Numbered from the stretch's first letter, positions 33,771 through 43,145 are shown. The stretch is 64,000 nt of DNA from CBDCUI01 sp965223115 (GCA_965223115.1 OZ244982.1:1984001-2048000), one strand, 5' to 3'. Numbers and translations: made by a program. The notes: generated by a model not told the origin, from the letters alone.

Positions 33771-34517
33771 TTAAAGTTCCTTGACAAACATCAACACATC
33801 GATACATTTTTCAATATCCACACTAGTCACTTCTCCTTTTTCAAACAACGAGCTGCAAAGGTTCGCTGCATAAATCGATTGTGATGATTTTTGCTGAAAT
33901 AATTGCAATGCTGATCCCTTACCATTCGCAATGGCTTTAATCACTAACGGGCTTAACATGCCCGCAGTTTCCAACACTGGACATTGTGCAACATTATGAA
34001 GTGCAGTGAGCAACTTTGGTCCAATGAATTGAAGTGGCATACTACCTTTATTGAGGCTCAGTAAACGTTCTGCAGTATCAGCATAAAAATCTAAAAACGA
34101 ATTGCCTTTGCGAAACATCATAAAGGCATTGTGTACTTTTACATTTGCAACTAACTTATCTTTGTTTTCGTCTTTTTGTATCCATACCTCTCTGCCCACA
34201 GCAAACGACTCATCTGGTAGATGAAATTCAGCGGACTGAAAAATAAGAAAATCGGCATCACACCATACAACGGTGTTATAACCGCGCTTCAAATAAGCTT
34301 GTAATACCTTTAAACGTGCAAGATCGGTTGCAATAACCTGTTGAGATTTGGTTTTCTCTAAAATTTCATCAGCAACATAAGCAAATAATTCATCGTCCAA
34401 AAACCTATACTCGTAGTTGTTTAATTTTGCCCAAGCTTCGACTGAATCGATGCATCTGCTAATCCAGTTTGCAGGTAAGGGTTGTTGATGTGATTGAAGT
34501 ACCAATGTATTTTGCAT
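33771..34517 (-). CDS. Putative GT-A-type glycosyltransferase
   Basis: This 248-residue soluble protein shows the pattern of a nucleotide-sugar transferase: NTVVWCDADFLIFQ contains a DxD motif at the end of a hydrophobic strand, preceded by ATDLARLKVLQAYLKRGY, which is common in GT32-like and capsule-type transferases. A later VHNAFMMFRKGNSFLDFY strand fits the acceptor loop. No signal peptide or membrane segment. It heads a minus-strand unit with the GCS2-like ligase and AstE-like hydrolase. The donor and acceptor are unknown. Confidence 0.6.
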   Translation of the reverse strand: MQNTLVLQSHQQPLPANWISRCIDSVEAWAKLNNYEYRFLDDELFAYVADEILEKTKSQQVIATDLARLKVLQAYLKRGYNTVVWCDADFLIFQSAEFHLPDESFAVGREVWIQKDENKDKLVANVKVHNAFMMFRKGNSFLDFYADTAERLLSLNKGSMPLQFIGPKLLTALHNVAQCPVLETAGMLSPLVIKAIANGKGSALQLFQQKSSQSIYAANLCSSLFEKGEVTSVDIEKCIDVLMFVKEL

Positions 34518-34677
34518 AAAGAAATAAGCGTTGCTTAGAGAGATGTGTTAATGAAATTTATACAAGGAATAGATTATTTGAATCTTCTCACAGCATTCTA
34601 CTGCAGAATAACTTTTGTCTGAGAGTATAATCAAATCATAATTCAACAAAATAATAACTACCATTGAGGAGGAACCC

Positions 34678-35226
34678 ATGTCACAAGCAACTGTAAAAGA
34701 AGCTGTTGATAATCTTGCTGCAGCCATTACAGAAAACCCAAATTCAGCACGATTAAAATATCGTGCAGATGTAGTTTGGGATGGCGATGTTCATTGCACG
34801 TCAACAGTACGCAATTTACCACCTGTTCCTGTAGATGAACCCGAAGCATTTGGTGGAGCAGACTCTGCACAAAGTCCTGGCGATTTAATTCTTACTGCGT
34901 TAGGCACATGTCAAGGTATTATGTATGCTGCACTTGCATCAGCAATGGGCATTGAATTGACATCTTATCGAGTTAAGCTTGAAGGCAACTTAGATTTACA
35001 TGGTTTGTTCGGTATGGGCAAAGACAAAGGTATTCCACCTGGTTTTCAAGACCTTTCCTATGAATCTATTATTGAAAGCCCTGCTAGCGATGAAGAAATT
35101 CAAGCCTTGGTAGATGCTGTAGAAGCACAGTGTCCGATTTTGGATACATTAACACGCTCTATTCCCGTAACAGGAACCGCGACTATCAACGGTAAGCCTG
35201 GTTATAGCTCGGCTAAAGCAGCATAG
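34678..35226 (+). CDS. OsmC-family peroxidase
   Basis: This 182-residue protein has the OsmC/Ohr fold with two conserved Cys: Cys78 in LGTCQGIMYA and Cys152 in AQCPILDTL. It reduces organic hydroperoxides or related electrophiles using the thiol pair. The ATG follows a very strong GAGGAGGA ribosome site. The family member type (OsmC-like rather than Ohr) is suggested by the CPILDTL form and the long N-terminal helix. It lies alone between a minus-strand operon and an SDR gene. Confidence 0.9.
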   Translation: MSQATVKEAVDNLAAAITENPNSARLKYRADVVWDGDVHCTSTVRNLPPVPVDEPEAFGGADSAQSPGDLILTALGTCQGIMYAALASAMGIELTSYRVKLEGNLDLHGLFGMGKDKGIPPGFQDLSYESIIESPASDEEIQALVDAVEAQCPILDTLTRSIPVTGTATINGKPGYSSAKAA

Positions 35227-35272
35227 AATGAAAGCAATGTATTAGCTTATTGTTAATTAGCTATATGAAATA

Positions 35273-36019
35273 TTAGGCTTCTACAAAGTCTGCATTAACT
35301 ACGTTTTCTGCAAAACTATGATAAGCACCTTCTATTTGTTTTGCCATGCTATCGGGAAATACGTGAAATTCTCCGTTTTTTAAGCCAGCTACGATACTGT
35401 CTGCGACTAATTTGGGAGATTCAGCGATTTCTCCAAACCCTGCATGGCTTGCCATATCTGTTGCAATAGGCCCTGGATGTACGCTTACCACTACTGTGTC
35501 TTGCTTTTTTAACAAGTCTCGCAATCCTTGAGTAATAGAATACGCTGCAGCTTTAGAAGCAGAATAAGTAGAGAATGGTACAAAATTCTTTAATGAAGCA
35601 ACGGAATTCAATTGTATGAATGCGCCTCCACCATTTGCTTTTAAGACTGGTGCAAAGACTTGCGCCATTCTAATCAAGCCGCCGACGTTCACATCCATTT
35701 CATAATCTAAAGACTCTAGAGCATCTGCATCTAATGGAGTTGAAGTCTTCAACACTCCGGCATTGTTAACTACCACTTCTACATCTGTTGCATATTGTGC
35801 CGCATTAGTAATCGTCTCTGGATTTTCAAGATCAATTTGAATGGCTTCAACGCGGTCTCCATATTGATCAGTAAGTGGTTTTGCTGAATCTACATTTCTA
35901 ACTGCAGCATAAACTTTTGCTGCACTATTATTTAAAAAAGTTTCAACAATAACTTTACCAATACCTCGATTGGCACCCGTTACAAGAGCAGTTTTATCTT
36001 TGATATCGTAATTCATCAT
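35273..36019 (-). CDS. Short-chain dehydrogenase/reductase
   Basis: This classical SDR of about 248 residues has the cofactor motif TGANRGIGK, the NNAGV motif, the catalytic Ser in QLNSVASLKNF and YSASK with Tyr and Lys. Short chain length and no added domains fit a classical NADP(H) or NAD(H) oxidoreductase with unknown substrate. I chose the ATG at 36019, close to a weak AGGA sequence; an in-frame TTG at 36058 would add 13 residues before the Rossmann fold. It is convergent with osmC. Confidence 0.85.
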   Translation of the reverse strand: MMNYDIKDKTALVTGANRGIGKVIVETFLNNSAAKVYAAVRNVDSAKPLTDQYGDRVEAIQIDLENPETITNAAQYATDVEVVVNNAGVLKTSTPLDADALESLDYEMDVNVGGLIRMAQVFAPVLKANGGGAFIQLNSVASLKNFVPFSTYSASKAAAYSITQGLRDLLKKQDTVVVSVHPGPIATDMASHAGFGEIAESPKLVADSIVAGLKNGEFHVFPDSMAKQIEGAYHSFAENVVNADFVEA

Positions 36020-36156
36020 AGCTATGGGGTATTCCTGAAATTTTTTGTAGCTGTGCAATACAAATATACAGCAATAAATAATTTAACTTGAGTGTATTAC
36101 AATTAGTTTTATTTAAAAGAAAAATCACATACCGATTTGCGCACTCTTACAGGGCA

Positions 36157-37536
36157 TTATTCTAGTGGCTTCAGGTCTTGCAACATGGTGGGGATTAATT
36201 CTGCTACGGTAGGGTGTATATGCACTGCATTTTTAATGACATGATAGGGTTTATTGGTATACATGGTGTCAATAAATAAATGAATAATTTCATCTCCACC
36301 AATACCTAATATTGTGGCACCCAGTATTTGCTCTGTTTCAGCATCGATTAGAACTTTCATGAAGCCATGAGTTTCACTGCGTTCTTTAGCACGACCAATA
36401 CGCGACATCGGCATCTTTCCAATCAATGCCTTTATACCAGAATCACGTACTTGTTGTTCTGTTAGGCCAACTCTTCCCAAAGGTGGATCAATAAACAAGC
36501 CATAACAAAGTAACCGGTCACTTACTCTACGTGACTTTGTACCAAATAGATTGTCTGCCACAATTTCATAATCATTATATGAAGTGTGTGTGAACGCGCC
36601 TTGCCCATTACACTCTCCCATGGCCCATATTCCTGGCACGTTGGTTTTTAATTCATCATCCACTTTTATTAAACCACGCTCATCGACTTCTACTCCCGCC
36701 TTATCTAAACCTAAATCATGCGTATTGGGTCTGCGCCCTACTGCCAACAACACATGAGTACCGATAGATTCTTGCAATTGGTTATCACAACTTACATTAA
36801 CAACTATTTGTTCACCCTTCTTAGCAAAACTGATGCATTCAGCACCTAAACGTATTTCTATACCTTCGTTTTCAAGAATTTCTTGTACGCCTTGCGAGAT
36901 ATCTTCATCTTCTCGCGGAATGAGTCGATTCGCCATTTCAACTACAGTGACCTTGCTAGAAAAACGTTTATACATCTGCGCAAATTCCAAACCGATATAA
37001 CTGCCACCGATAATAATGAGATGTTCTGGCAGGTAATCGATGTCCATAATGTTAGAGTTGGTGAAATATTTAATATCACTCAACCCTTTCATATCCGGAA
37101 CACGCGCGCGTGCACCTACATCAATAAATATTTTTTCTGCTTCAAGAAACTCGCTATTAACACTAACAACATTTGAACTTTCAAATTGACCATGACCTTC
37201 ATAGACATCCAGGTTTTCCATATTTTTCATCCAACCGGTAACGCCTTGGTTGGATTGCTGCACGACTGCATCTTTTCTTTGTTTCACTACTTTCATATCG
37301 ACCTGAATGTCACTAGATATATTGACGCCAAATTCATGGCCTCGTCTTATCATGTGGGCGACTCGTGCACTTGCGACTAACGTTTTGGTTGGAATACAGC
37401 CTGTATTTACACAAGTCCCACCAAATAAATTTCTTTCGATTATGGCGGTATGCAGACCTTCGGAGGTAAGACGTGCAGCTAATGAAGGGCCTGCTTGCCC
37501 AGCACCAATTACAATAGCATCGTATTTTTTATTCAT
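36157..37536 (-). CDS. Mercuric-reductase-like FAD/NAD(P) disulfide oxidoreductase
   Basis: This ~459-residue flavoenzyme has IGAGQAGPSLA for FAD binding, the redox-active disulfide FGGTCVNTGCIPTKT, a second dinucleotide site IIIGGSYIGLEFAQ, and the C-terminal dimer-interface HIHPTVAELIPTM with the proton-relay His. It lacks the N-terminal and C-terminal mercury-binding Cys motifs of true MerA, and no mer genes are nearby, so the substrate is probably another disulfide or metal (as in RclA-type enzymes). The ATG at 37536 has GGGAG upstream; an in-frame upstream codon at 37563 is less likely. Monocistronic. Confidence 0.88.
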   Translation of the reverse strand: MNKKYDAIVIGAGQAGPSLAARLTSEGLHTAIIERNLFGGTCVNTGCIPTKTLVASARVAHMIRRGHEFGVNISSDIQVDMKVVKQRKDAVVQQSNQGVTGWMKNMENLDVYEGHGQFESSNVVSVNSEFLEAEKIFIDVGARARVPDMKGLSDIKYFTNSNIMDIDYLPEHLIIIGGSYIGLEFAQMYKRFSSKVTVVEMANRLIPREDEDISQGVQEILENEGIEIRLGAECISFAKKGEQIVVNVSCDNQLQESIGTHVLLAVGRRPNTHDLGLDKAGVEVDERGLIKVDDELKTNVPGIWAMGECNGQGAFTHTSYNDYEIVADNLFGTKSRRVSDRLLCYGLFIDPPLGRVGLTEQQVRDSGIKALIGKMPMSRIGRAKERSETHGFMKVLIDAETEQILGATILGIGGDEIIHLFIDTMYTNKPYHVIKNAVHIHPTVAELIPTMLQDLKPLE

Positions 37537-37705
37537 TATTGTGCTCCCGATGTAATAAGCCAACTTATATGGAAATGATACTCTTTAGTGGTGAAATTAG
37601 GTTATGGCTCATTAAATAAATACAGTATTTGATTTTACGAAAAACTAATTTGCATAAATTAGGGTAAAATACTTACGTCATACATAACGACTAAGAACAT
37701 TTTAT

Positions 37706-38347
37706 ATGACGATATCCTCAGCAAAAATACTCTCTGTAAACGTCGGGAAACCAAAAGAATTTGAACATAAAGGCCGCACTGCAAAAAGCGCTATCTGGAA
37801 AACACCTGTAATTGATCGCGTAATGGCTAAAGGTGTTAATTTTGAGGGTGACGATCAAGCCGACCGAGTCGCACATGGCGGATATCACAAAGCCATCTAT
37901 GCCTATGCGATTGAAGATATGCAATGGTGGGGTATGGAAATTGGAAAAACGATTGTATTTGGAGAATTTGGAGAAAACATCACCACTCAAGGCATCGATG
38001 TAAATGATGCCCTAGTAGGAGAACGTTGGAAAATTGGCAGCACCTTGCTGGAAGTATCGGAGCCTCGTATCCCCTGCTGGCGACTGAGTGTACGCATGAA
38101 CGATAAAACCTTTCCTAGCAAATTCACGCTAGCCTTACGCCCAGGAACTTATCTACGCATTATCGAAGCAGGCGATATTGGTGCCGGTGATGAGATTATC
38201 GTGACTGATAAACCTGACCATGATCTCAGCATTCGCGATGTATTTCGTATTTACACGCGAGACCATCACGAAGCAGAACGTATGATAAATATAGAAAAGC
38301 TGTCAGACGATTGGAAAAGTTGGGCCAAAAATAAGCTAGCAACTTGA
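37706..38347 (+). CDS. MOSC domain protein, YiiM-like
   Basis: This 213-residue protein is a MOSC domain of the YiiM type. Conserved features are DRVAHGGYHKAIYAY, FGEFGENITTQGID and VSEPRIPCWRLS, with the Cys that ligates molybdenum cofactor. A basic alpha-helical C-terminus follows. YiiM-like enzymes reduce N-hydroxylated bases such as 6-hydroxylaminopurine with molybdenum cofactor. The start has only a weak ribosome site. The next gene on this strand is a nonsense-mutated DUF1801 gene. Confidence 0.88.
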   Translation: MTISSAKILSVNVGKPKEFEHKGRTAKSAIWKTPVIDRVMAKGVNFEGDDQADRVAHGGYHKAIYAYAIEDMQWWGMEIGKTIVFGEFGENITTQGIDVNDALVGERWKIGSTLLEVSEPRIPCWRLSVRMNDKTFPSKFTLALRPGTYLRIIEAGDIGAGDEIIVTDKPDHDLSIRDVFRIYTRDHHEAERMINIEKLSDDWKSWAKNKLAT

Positions 38348-38382
38348 ATTATTCATGATTTAAATAGTCATTAGTTAAATAC

Positions 38383-38757
38383 ATGGCAGAGCTGAAAACA
38401 TAACCAACTACTGCGAGTGTTGCAAGCTTTATTAAATCAATTGAAAATGATAGCCGACGCAAAGATTGCCAGCAACTGCTAAAAATAATGCGTGAAATAA
38501 CCGGTAACCGCGCAAAAATGTGGGGAGATAGCATTGTAGGTTTTGGGAAATACCACTATAAATACAAATCAGGTTGTGAAGGTGATTGGTTTATCACTGG
38601 ATTTTCACCATGCAAACAAAATTTGACTGTGTATATCATGCCTGGCTTTTCTAAATATCAATCTTTATTAAAAAAACTAGGCAAACATAAAACTAGTGTG
38701 TCATGTTTGTATTTAAAAAGCTTAACTGACATCGATCAAACCGTACTAAAAAAATAA
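38383..38757 (+). pseudogene. DUF1801 protein with an in-frame TAA at codon 7
   Basis: A frame of 124 codons matches a DUF1801 domain (IMREITGNRAKMWGDSIVGF, then WFITGFSPCKQNLTVYIMP) and opens at ATG 38383 as MAELKT, but codon 7 (38401-38403) is TAA. The frame continues unbroken with family-like sequence PTTASVASFIKSIENDSRR. A CAA-to-TAA change would explain this. No ATG or GTG lies between the stop and residue 36 (ATG 38488), which would remove a third of the domain. So it is most likely a recent pseudogene, or a read-through variant. Confidence 0.75.
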
Positions 38758-39163
38758 TTCAACGATCTGTAAAAGACATACAAAAACTTTATGTTTGCAA
38801 ATAAAACATATTCATTGTTTGATAAAGTTTATTAAAAATTATTATAAATAACTCCTCAATAAGATTTTGTTTAAGTTATTAGTTCGTTATAAAAATTTAA
38901 GATAATTCATTTAACTCTCACTACCTATACATTTACAACTTATTGATTATGATGGCTTTTACTTGTATACATGGTCAGTTCCGAGTAATAAAAAAATAAT
39001 AGTTTGAGAGAAACATGGTAGCTATCTAGGAGTTGGACGAGAGTGCTGGCGCTTACATTTCTGTAAGTGCTTATCCCCTATTCCCAATTAGCAATAGGTA
39101 ATTGCTCAACAAGGCCGTTCGTGCAGTTGTTTGTTAACCGATTATATTCATCGAGGTCTCAAC
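38758..39163. other. Intergenic region, no gene seen
   Basis: AT-rich sequence between two degraded genes. A hairpin GCGCTTACA/TGTAAGTGC with one wobble pair occurs at 39049-39070. A GAGG ribosome site at its end belongs to the remnant at 39164. Nothing else is supported. Confidence 0.45.
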
Positions 39164-39563
39164 ATGAATCTTATAGCGAATTCAGCGCTTATCCGTTTTT
39201 TTAATTTAACAATACTGATAAAATAATTTCAGTGTATTGTTAATTTTATTATTGAGTTTTGTTTTTGTACACAACATCCATGCGGAAGTGGTCCCGTGTG
39301 ACAAAACTGACGCCGGAATTGTAAATGCTCCCGGCGGTTGTATAGCGAAACGTTTAGATGAACAAATTGATAATGGTCACGGAAATGAAAACACTGCTGG
39401 TTCTGCGGTGTATTTAGTTAAACGAGATCCTGCCAGGTCAATTCGCCGCGGTCTACAACTTTTCCAACGCAAATTTTCATTAGATGAGGGTCACGGCCCA
39501 CGCGTTAATGCATCGTCTACCGGTGATATCACTCAAAACCGAGCACTATCTGCAACGCACTAA
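39164..39563 (+). pseudogene. Di-heme oxidoreductase remnant (frameshifted and truncated)
   Basis: ATG 39164 has a GAGG ribosome site and opens a short frame ending TAA near 39226. A second frame then reads a signal-peptide-like LILLLSFVFVHNIHAE and continues with DPARSIRRGLQLFQRKFS, then HGPRVNASSTGDITQNRALS. That last segment is typical of di-heme oxidoreductases (DHOR), where it is followed by a CxxCH heme motif; here the frame stops at 39563 before any heme motif. So the gene has an early frameshift and lost everything after about residue 100. No functional product is expected. Confidence 0.7.
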
Positions 39564-39585
39564 GTGCTTATTAGAAAGTATAAAT

Positions 39586-39958
39586 ATGCTTGAACATGAA
39601 AAAATAAACTACGTTGAATTCCCAGCTAAAGACATTGAAGCAGTAAAAACTTTTTTTTCTACTGTCTTTAATTGGACTTTCACAGATTATGGTCCTGACT
39701 ATACTGCCTTCTCTAACCAAGGTATTGATGGTGGGTTTTTTAAGTCTGATTTATGGGCTCGTACAGAAAATGGTAGTGCTTTGATTGTTTTTTATAATGT
39801 GAGTTTAGAACGTACTCTAAGCAGAATTGAAAATGCAGATTGAAAATGCAGGCGGTATAATTATCAATCCGATATTTTCATTTCCAGATGGACATCGTTT
39901 TCATTTCAGTGATCCTAATGGCAATGAATTTGCTATTTGGTCTGATATAAATAACTAG
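39586..39958 (+). pseudogene. VOC (glyoxalase-fold) protein broken by a 13-bp tandem duplication
   Basis: ATG 39586 opens a VOC-family protein (NYVEFPAKDIEAVKTFFSTV, then FNWTFTDYGPDYTAFSNQGI) that stops at 39843 after RIENAD. The next frame, from 39844 on, supplies the missing end: GGIIINPIFSFPDGHRFHF and SDPNGNEFAIW, ending TAG 39956-39958. The cause is visible: 13 bp (ATTGAAAATGCAG) are repeated in tandem at 39826-39851. Removing one copy restores one 120-codon frame. VOC proteins bind metal and act on small molecules. This copy is inactive unless slippage deletes the repeat. Confidence 0.85.
39826..39851 (+). repeat. 13-bp tandem duplication inside the VOC gene
   Basis: ATTGAAAATGCAG occurs at 39826-39838 and again at 39839-39851 with no gap. 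The duplication shifts the reading frame of the VOC gene. Perfect identity suggests a recent event. Confidence 0.9.
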
Positions 39959-40307
39959 TGTTTACAGTTCATTTAGGCGTATCTATCGTTTACATAACCA
40001 TCACAATACAAAATAAAGCTTCTTACAAAGAGTTCTTAAAGTAATTTATTAAGTTTGTACTCGTTTATCTCATGATTTTAAATTTTACACAAAATTTTTC
40101 TTAACTTGCTGTGTTCTACAATACAGTATGTGTTCAATAATTGAACGGTTACAATTCGATCGCATACCAATATTTTTTTACAAAATAATTTACAAAAAAT
40201 CTAAAATAAATTTTAGTGTTATGACAAATACATAACACCTTACGTTATAATTGGTTAAAGAAACTTTTAAAAAACTCACTGGTATATTCTAGGGAGGGAG
40301 TACATTA
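39959..40307. other. Intergenic region upstream of the coiled-coil protein gene
   Basis: AT-rich spacer. It contains a palindrome GTTCAATAATTGAAC (40132-40146), possibly a regulator site, and a strong GGGAGGGAG ribosome site before the ATG at 40308. No gene is seen. Confidence 0.45.
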
Positions 40308-42212
40308 ATGTCTTATCTCATGCCCCAAAATTTATTTTATGTTGTCTTTGCATTATTGCTGGGCATACTTCTTGGTTGGTTCTTATGGGGCAACCTTAGA
40401 AGACAACTTGTTTCAGCAGAAACGAATTGGCAAGGACGGTATGAAGACTTAAATCAAAGTTTTCAGTCTACTCAACTGCAAGCAGGTGAATTAGAACATG
40501 AATTAAGTTCGAGAATTTCTCACATCGAAACTCTCGAAAATGAATTAGAAAAGATGCATGCTGAATTTGAATCAATCAGAACAGACCGTGATGACCTGAA
40601 AATAAAATTAAATGTTGCTGTAGATCATTGCAGTGCTCAAGCCGAAAAAATTGAACTACTACATGAAAAACCCTCTGAAATTAATGAATTAAAAGCCCTG
40701 CTGGGTAAAGCTACAGAACGCAATAATATTTTAAATGCTAATTTACAACAGCGAGATGAGGAAATTAGCACTTTACGTACTGTGCCTTCGGACATAGATA
40801 AGCTGAAATCACAACTTAAAATAACCTCGGAACTGAATAGTTCACTTAATTATGAGCTTGATAGACGCAATCAGGAAATTAACACGCTGCGATATAAGCT
40901 TGATGAAATGGATAACTTACAATCTCAGTTTAGTCAATTGCAAGAACAGAACAACTCTCTAAGCAAAGAATTAGATGGACAACGTTCTCAATTAGTTGCT
41001 CGCAATAAGGAATTTGAGAGTCAAGTTTTATCATTTACAAATTTAAAAAAAGAATTTGATAGCAATGAAACTAAAAAAGATGAGCTGAAAGCTGAATTAG
41101 ATACAGTCAATGCCGAACTGCTACAATTTAAAAACCAGGCAAAGCAATATGAACAAACAAGCATTTCATTGCAAAGAAAAAACAATGAATTAAGCGCATT
41201 GCAATCTGACCTTACTAAACGCAACAAACAAATAGAAGAATTAACTCAAGCGTTAGAAAGTGAACGCAAACGAGTTCAGCCATTAGAAGTGGAAGCTCAG
41301 AATACTCGTACAATTCTACAAGGATTACAGGGTAAACTGGAAGAAGCAAATCAACGCGTGCCTAGTTTGGAAAATGATATTCGTATTCGTGACGAAAAAA
41401 TTTCGTCTCTAGAAAACGAATTCGAAAATCTACATAAACAATTCAGTATATTGGATGACACACGCAAACAACGTGACAATAAAATCACCTCGCTTGAACA
41501 ACAACTGGAACAGGCCAAACTACTCACCAGCCCTTTACGCGAAGACATCCGTATTTCCAACGAACGTATTCGTGAACTTGAGGGTCTTTTACAAGAAGCC
41601 AAGAAAGTTGTGCCTATTCGTGATACTTCCGATAACAAACTTGAACAAAAAGCACCAAAAAAACGCAAACTGAAGGCCTATGGTTTAAAAAAACCAACTC
41701 GCAATCCAGATGACTTAAAACAAATCTCTGGAATTGGCTTGGCACTTGAAAAAACATTACACAAATGTGGCATTTATTATTTTGAACAAATTGCCAATTT
41801 TGATCGTGACGATGTTAAGGCCGTAGACGCAATGCTTAAATTCAGAGGTCGTATAGATCGTGATGAATGGATTAAACAAGCACAAGCCATAATACGAGGT
41901 ACGAGATATACACCAAAAAAATCATCCAAGCGTAAAACAAGAGCAGACAAACCTGCAAACCGCCGCATAAAACCGTTAGGAATGAAGCGCCCAGCCGGTG
42001 AGTTAGATGACTTGCAACTAATATCAGGTGTAGGGCCCAAACTTGAAAGAAAATTACATCGCTTGGGTATTTACCACTTTGAACAAATTGCCAGTTTTAA
42101 TCGCGAAGATATTGAATTAGTAGACAGTAAGCTTGGCACTTATAAGGGCCGAGTGAAACGTGATAAGTGGCCTATGCAAGCGCGTAAACTATACAAAGAA
42201 TTCTATGCATAA
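40308..42212 (+). CDS. Membrane-anchored coiled-coil protein with two C-terminal helix-hairpin-helix modules
   Basis: This 634-residue protein begins with one transmembrane helix (about residues 7-28: FYVVFALLLGILLGWFLWG). A long coiled coil follows (about 30-440, Glu/Lys/Gln-rich heptads). Then come two copies of a ~60-residue module: DDLKQISGIGLALEKTLHKC with GIYYFEQIANFDRDDV (about 465-530) and DDLQLISGVGPKLERKLHRL with GIYHFEQIASFNREDI (about 568-634). This module is a helix-hairpin-helix type related to flap-endonuclease-like and L21-associated domains and may bind nucleic acid. A basic linker (KKSSKRKTRADKPANRR) joins the copies. The protein likely tethers DNA or RNA to the membrane, but its role is unknown. 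Strong ribosome site; terminator follows. Confidence 0.7.
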   Translation: MSYLMPQNLFYVVFALLLGILLGWFLWGNLRRQLVSAETNWQGRYEDLNQSFQSTQLQAGELEHELSSRISHIETLENELEKMHAEFESIRTDRDDLKIKLNVAVDHCSAQAEKIELLHEKPSEINELKALLGKATERNNILNANLQQRDEEISTLRTVPSDIDKLKSQLKITSELNSSLNYELDRRNQEINTLRYKLDEMDNLQSQFSQLQEQNNSLSKELDGQRSQLVARNKEFESQVLSFTNLKKEFDSNETKKDELKAELDTVNAELLQFKNQAKQYEQTSISLQRKNNELSALQSDLTKRNKQIEELTQALESERKRVQPLEVEAQNTRTILQGLQGKLEEANQRVPSLENDIRIRDEKISSLENEFENLHKQFSILDDTRKQRDNKITSLEQQLEQAKLLTSPLREDIRISNERIRELEGLLQEAKKVVPIRDTSDNKLEQKAPKKRKLKAYGLKKPTRNPDDLKQISGIGLALEKTLHKCGIYYFEQIANFDRDDVKAVDAMLKFRGRIDRDEWIKQAQAIIRGTRYTPKKSSKRKTRADKPANRRIKPLGMKRPAGELDDLQLISGVGPKLERKLHRLGIYHFEQIASFNREDIELVDSKLGTYKGRVKRDKWPMQARKLYKEFYA

Positions 42213-42245
42213 AAAATGAGCCACTTATAAAGCGGCTCATTTTTA
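42211..42245. terminator. Bidirectional terminator after the coiled-coil gene
   Basis: AAAAATGAGCC pairs with GGCTCATTTTT around an 11-nt loop (42212-42222 with 42234-42244). A and T tracts flank it on both strands, so it serves both this gene and the convergent YHS gene. Confidence 0.85.
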
Positions 42246-42266
42246 TTTGCAGGACAGACAGTAAAA

Positions 42267-42719
42267 TTATAAAGATTCAGGGTTTTTATCTTTAATTTCT
42301 TGCCACTTCTCATCAGCTGCTTTGATTCTACTCGGTACATCCTTGAACCATTCATCCTGAATATTAGCGTCTAAATTTAGATACAAGGTGTTATCCACTA
42401 CACGCCAAACTTCAGGATCACCAACAAATTTCTTACCCACCGATACGCCAAATGCACAATAGCCACCGTAAGCCGGAATATATCGATTAGGATCAGCTTT
42501 AAATGTATCCAGATTTTCCTTGTTAGAAAATAAATAGGTTGCACCATCGTGTGTTGCTGTAAAGTGGCCATTACCTCGAATAGGTCGTTTGCCCGTTTGG
42601 TATGAGACTACATCATAGCCTTGGACCGCAGGTGCGCTGTTTGCATAATCCGCAGCATGTACATTTGCTGTTAAGCCAATCATAGCTAGTAATAAAATTA
42701 TTAAGTAATTTAGTTTCAT
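42267..42719 (-). CDS. Exported YHS-domain protein
   Basis: This 150-residue protein has a signal peptide (LIILLLAMIGLTANVHA) and a YHS-like domain: VQGYDVVSYQ, then ATYLFSNKENLDTFKADPNR and YGGYCAFGVSVGKK. YHS domains bind metals such as copper, or act in metal-linked redox systems. It follows two other small exported-protein genes with good ribosome sites on the same strand, and all three lie downstream of repeated operator-like sites shared with a divergent TetR gene. So it is probably part of a stress-inducible operon. The metal or substrate is unknown. Confidence 0.85.
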   Translation of the reverse strand: MKLNYLIILLLAMIGLTANVHAADYANSAPAVQGYDVVSYQTGKRPIRGNGHFTATHDGATYLFSNKENLDTFKADPNRYIPAYGGYCAFGVSVGKKFVGDPEVWRVVDNTLYLNLDANIQDEWFKDVPSRIKAADEKWQEIKDKNPESL

Positions 42720-42742
42720 TTTATTTCTCCTTTAAAAGGTAG

Positions 42743-43066
42743 TTAGTTTTTAATTCTGTGTTGAACTAAAGCAATCTCACACTGAGTTTGTTCAACAATT
42801 GCAATATCATTTGGACTGATGTGACGCTGAACCCCGTAAACACGATCAATCAATGGAATAATTACGCTTTGTTCTCCATAACTTTCACTTTCCTTGAGAT
42901 ACTTTCCTATGAGGTCGTATTCACCTACACCGTTATCACGGTTCTGGGCTATTGCTGAAGCTGAATCTCCAAGCCATTCACAAAAATTAGTAGAAGTGGC
43001 TTTTCCTGTAATACTGCTTGCAATCGTCAATGTGAATAAAAATGTTGTCATCATTAAAATTTTCAT
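42743..43066 (-). CDS. Small exported protein of unknown function (107 aa)
   Basis: This 107-residue protein has an N-terminal signal sequence (MKILMMTTFLFTLTIASS) and a mature part with two Cys, in NFCEWLGDSASAIAQNRDNG and EQTQCEIALVQHR, which could form one disulfide. The middle segment SYGEQSVIIPLIDRVYG is helical. An AGGTG ribosome site precedes the ATG. It lies between the 80-aa exported-protein gene and the YHS gene in the same orientation, 23 nt from the latter. I do not recognise a family. Confidence 0.7.
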   Translation of the reverse strand: MKILMMTTFLFTLTIASSITGKATSTNFCEWLGDSASAIAQNRDNGVGEYDLIGKYLKESESYGEQSVIIPLIDRVYGVQRHISPNDIAIVEQTQCEIALVQHRIKN

Positions 43067-43145
43067 TTTTCACCTCATCCTATTTAGGGAGAACATCCTT
43101 GTTCTTTTTTCCATCCTTGATTGCTAGAGGGAGCACACTATTCTT

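Noticed and set aside
39237..39563. Intact 108-aa small exported protein starting at TTG
   Set aside because: Its sequence matches an internal piece of di-heme oxidoreductases and lacks the heme motif; the natural ATG with ribosome site is in another frame, so it is a remnant.
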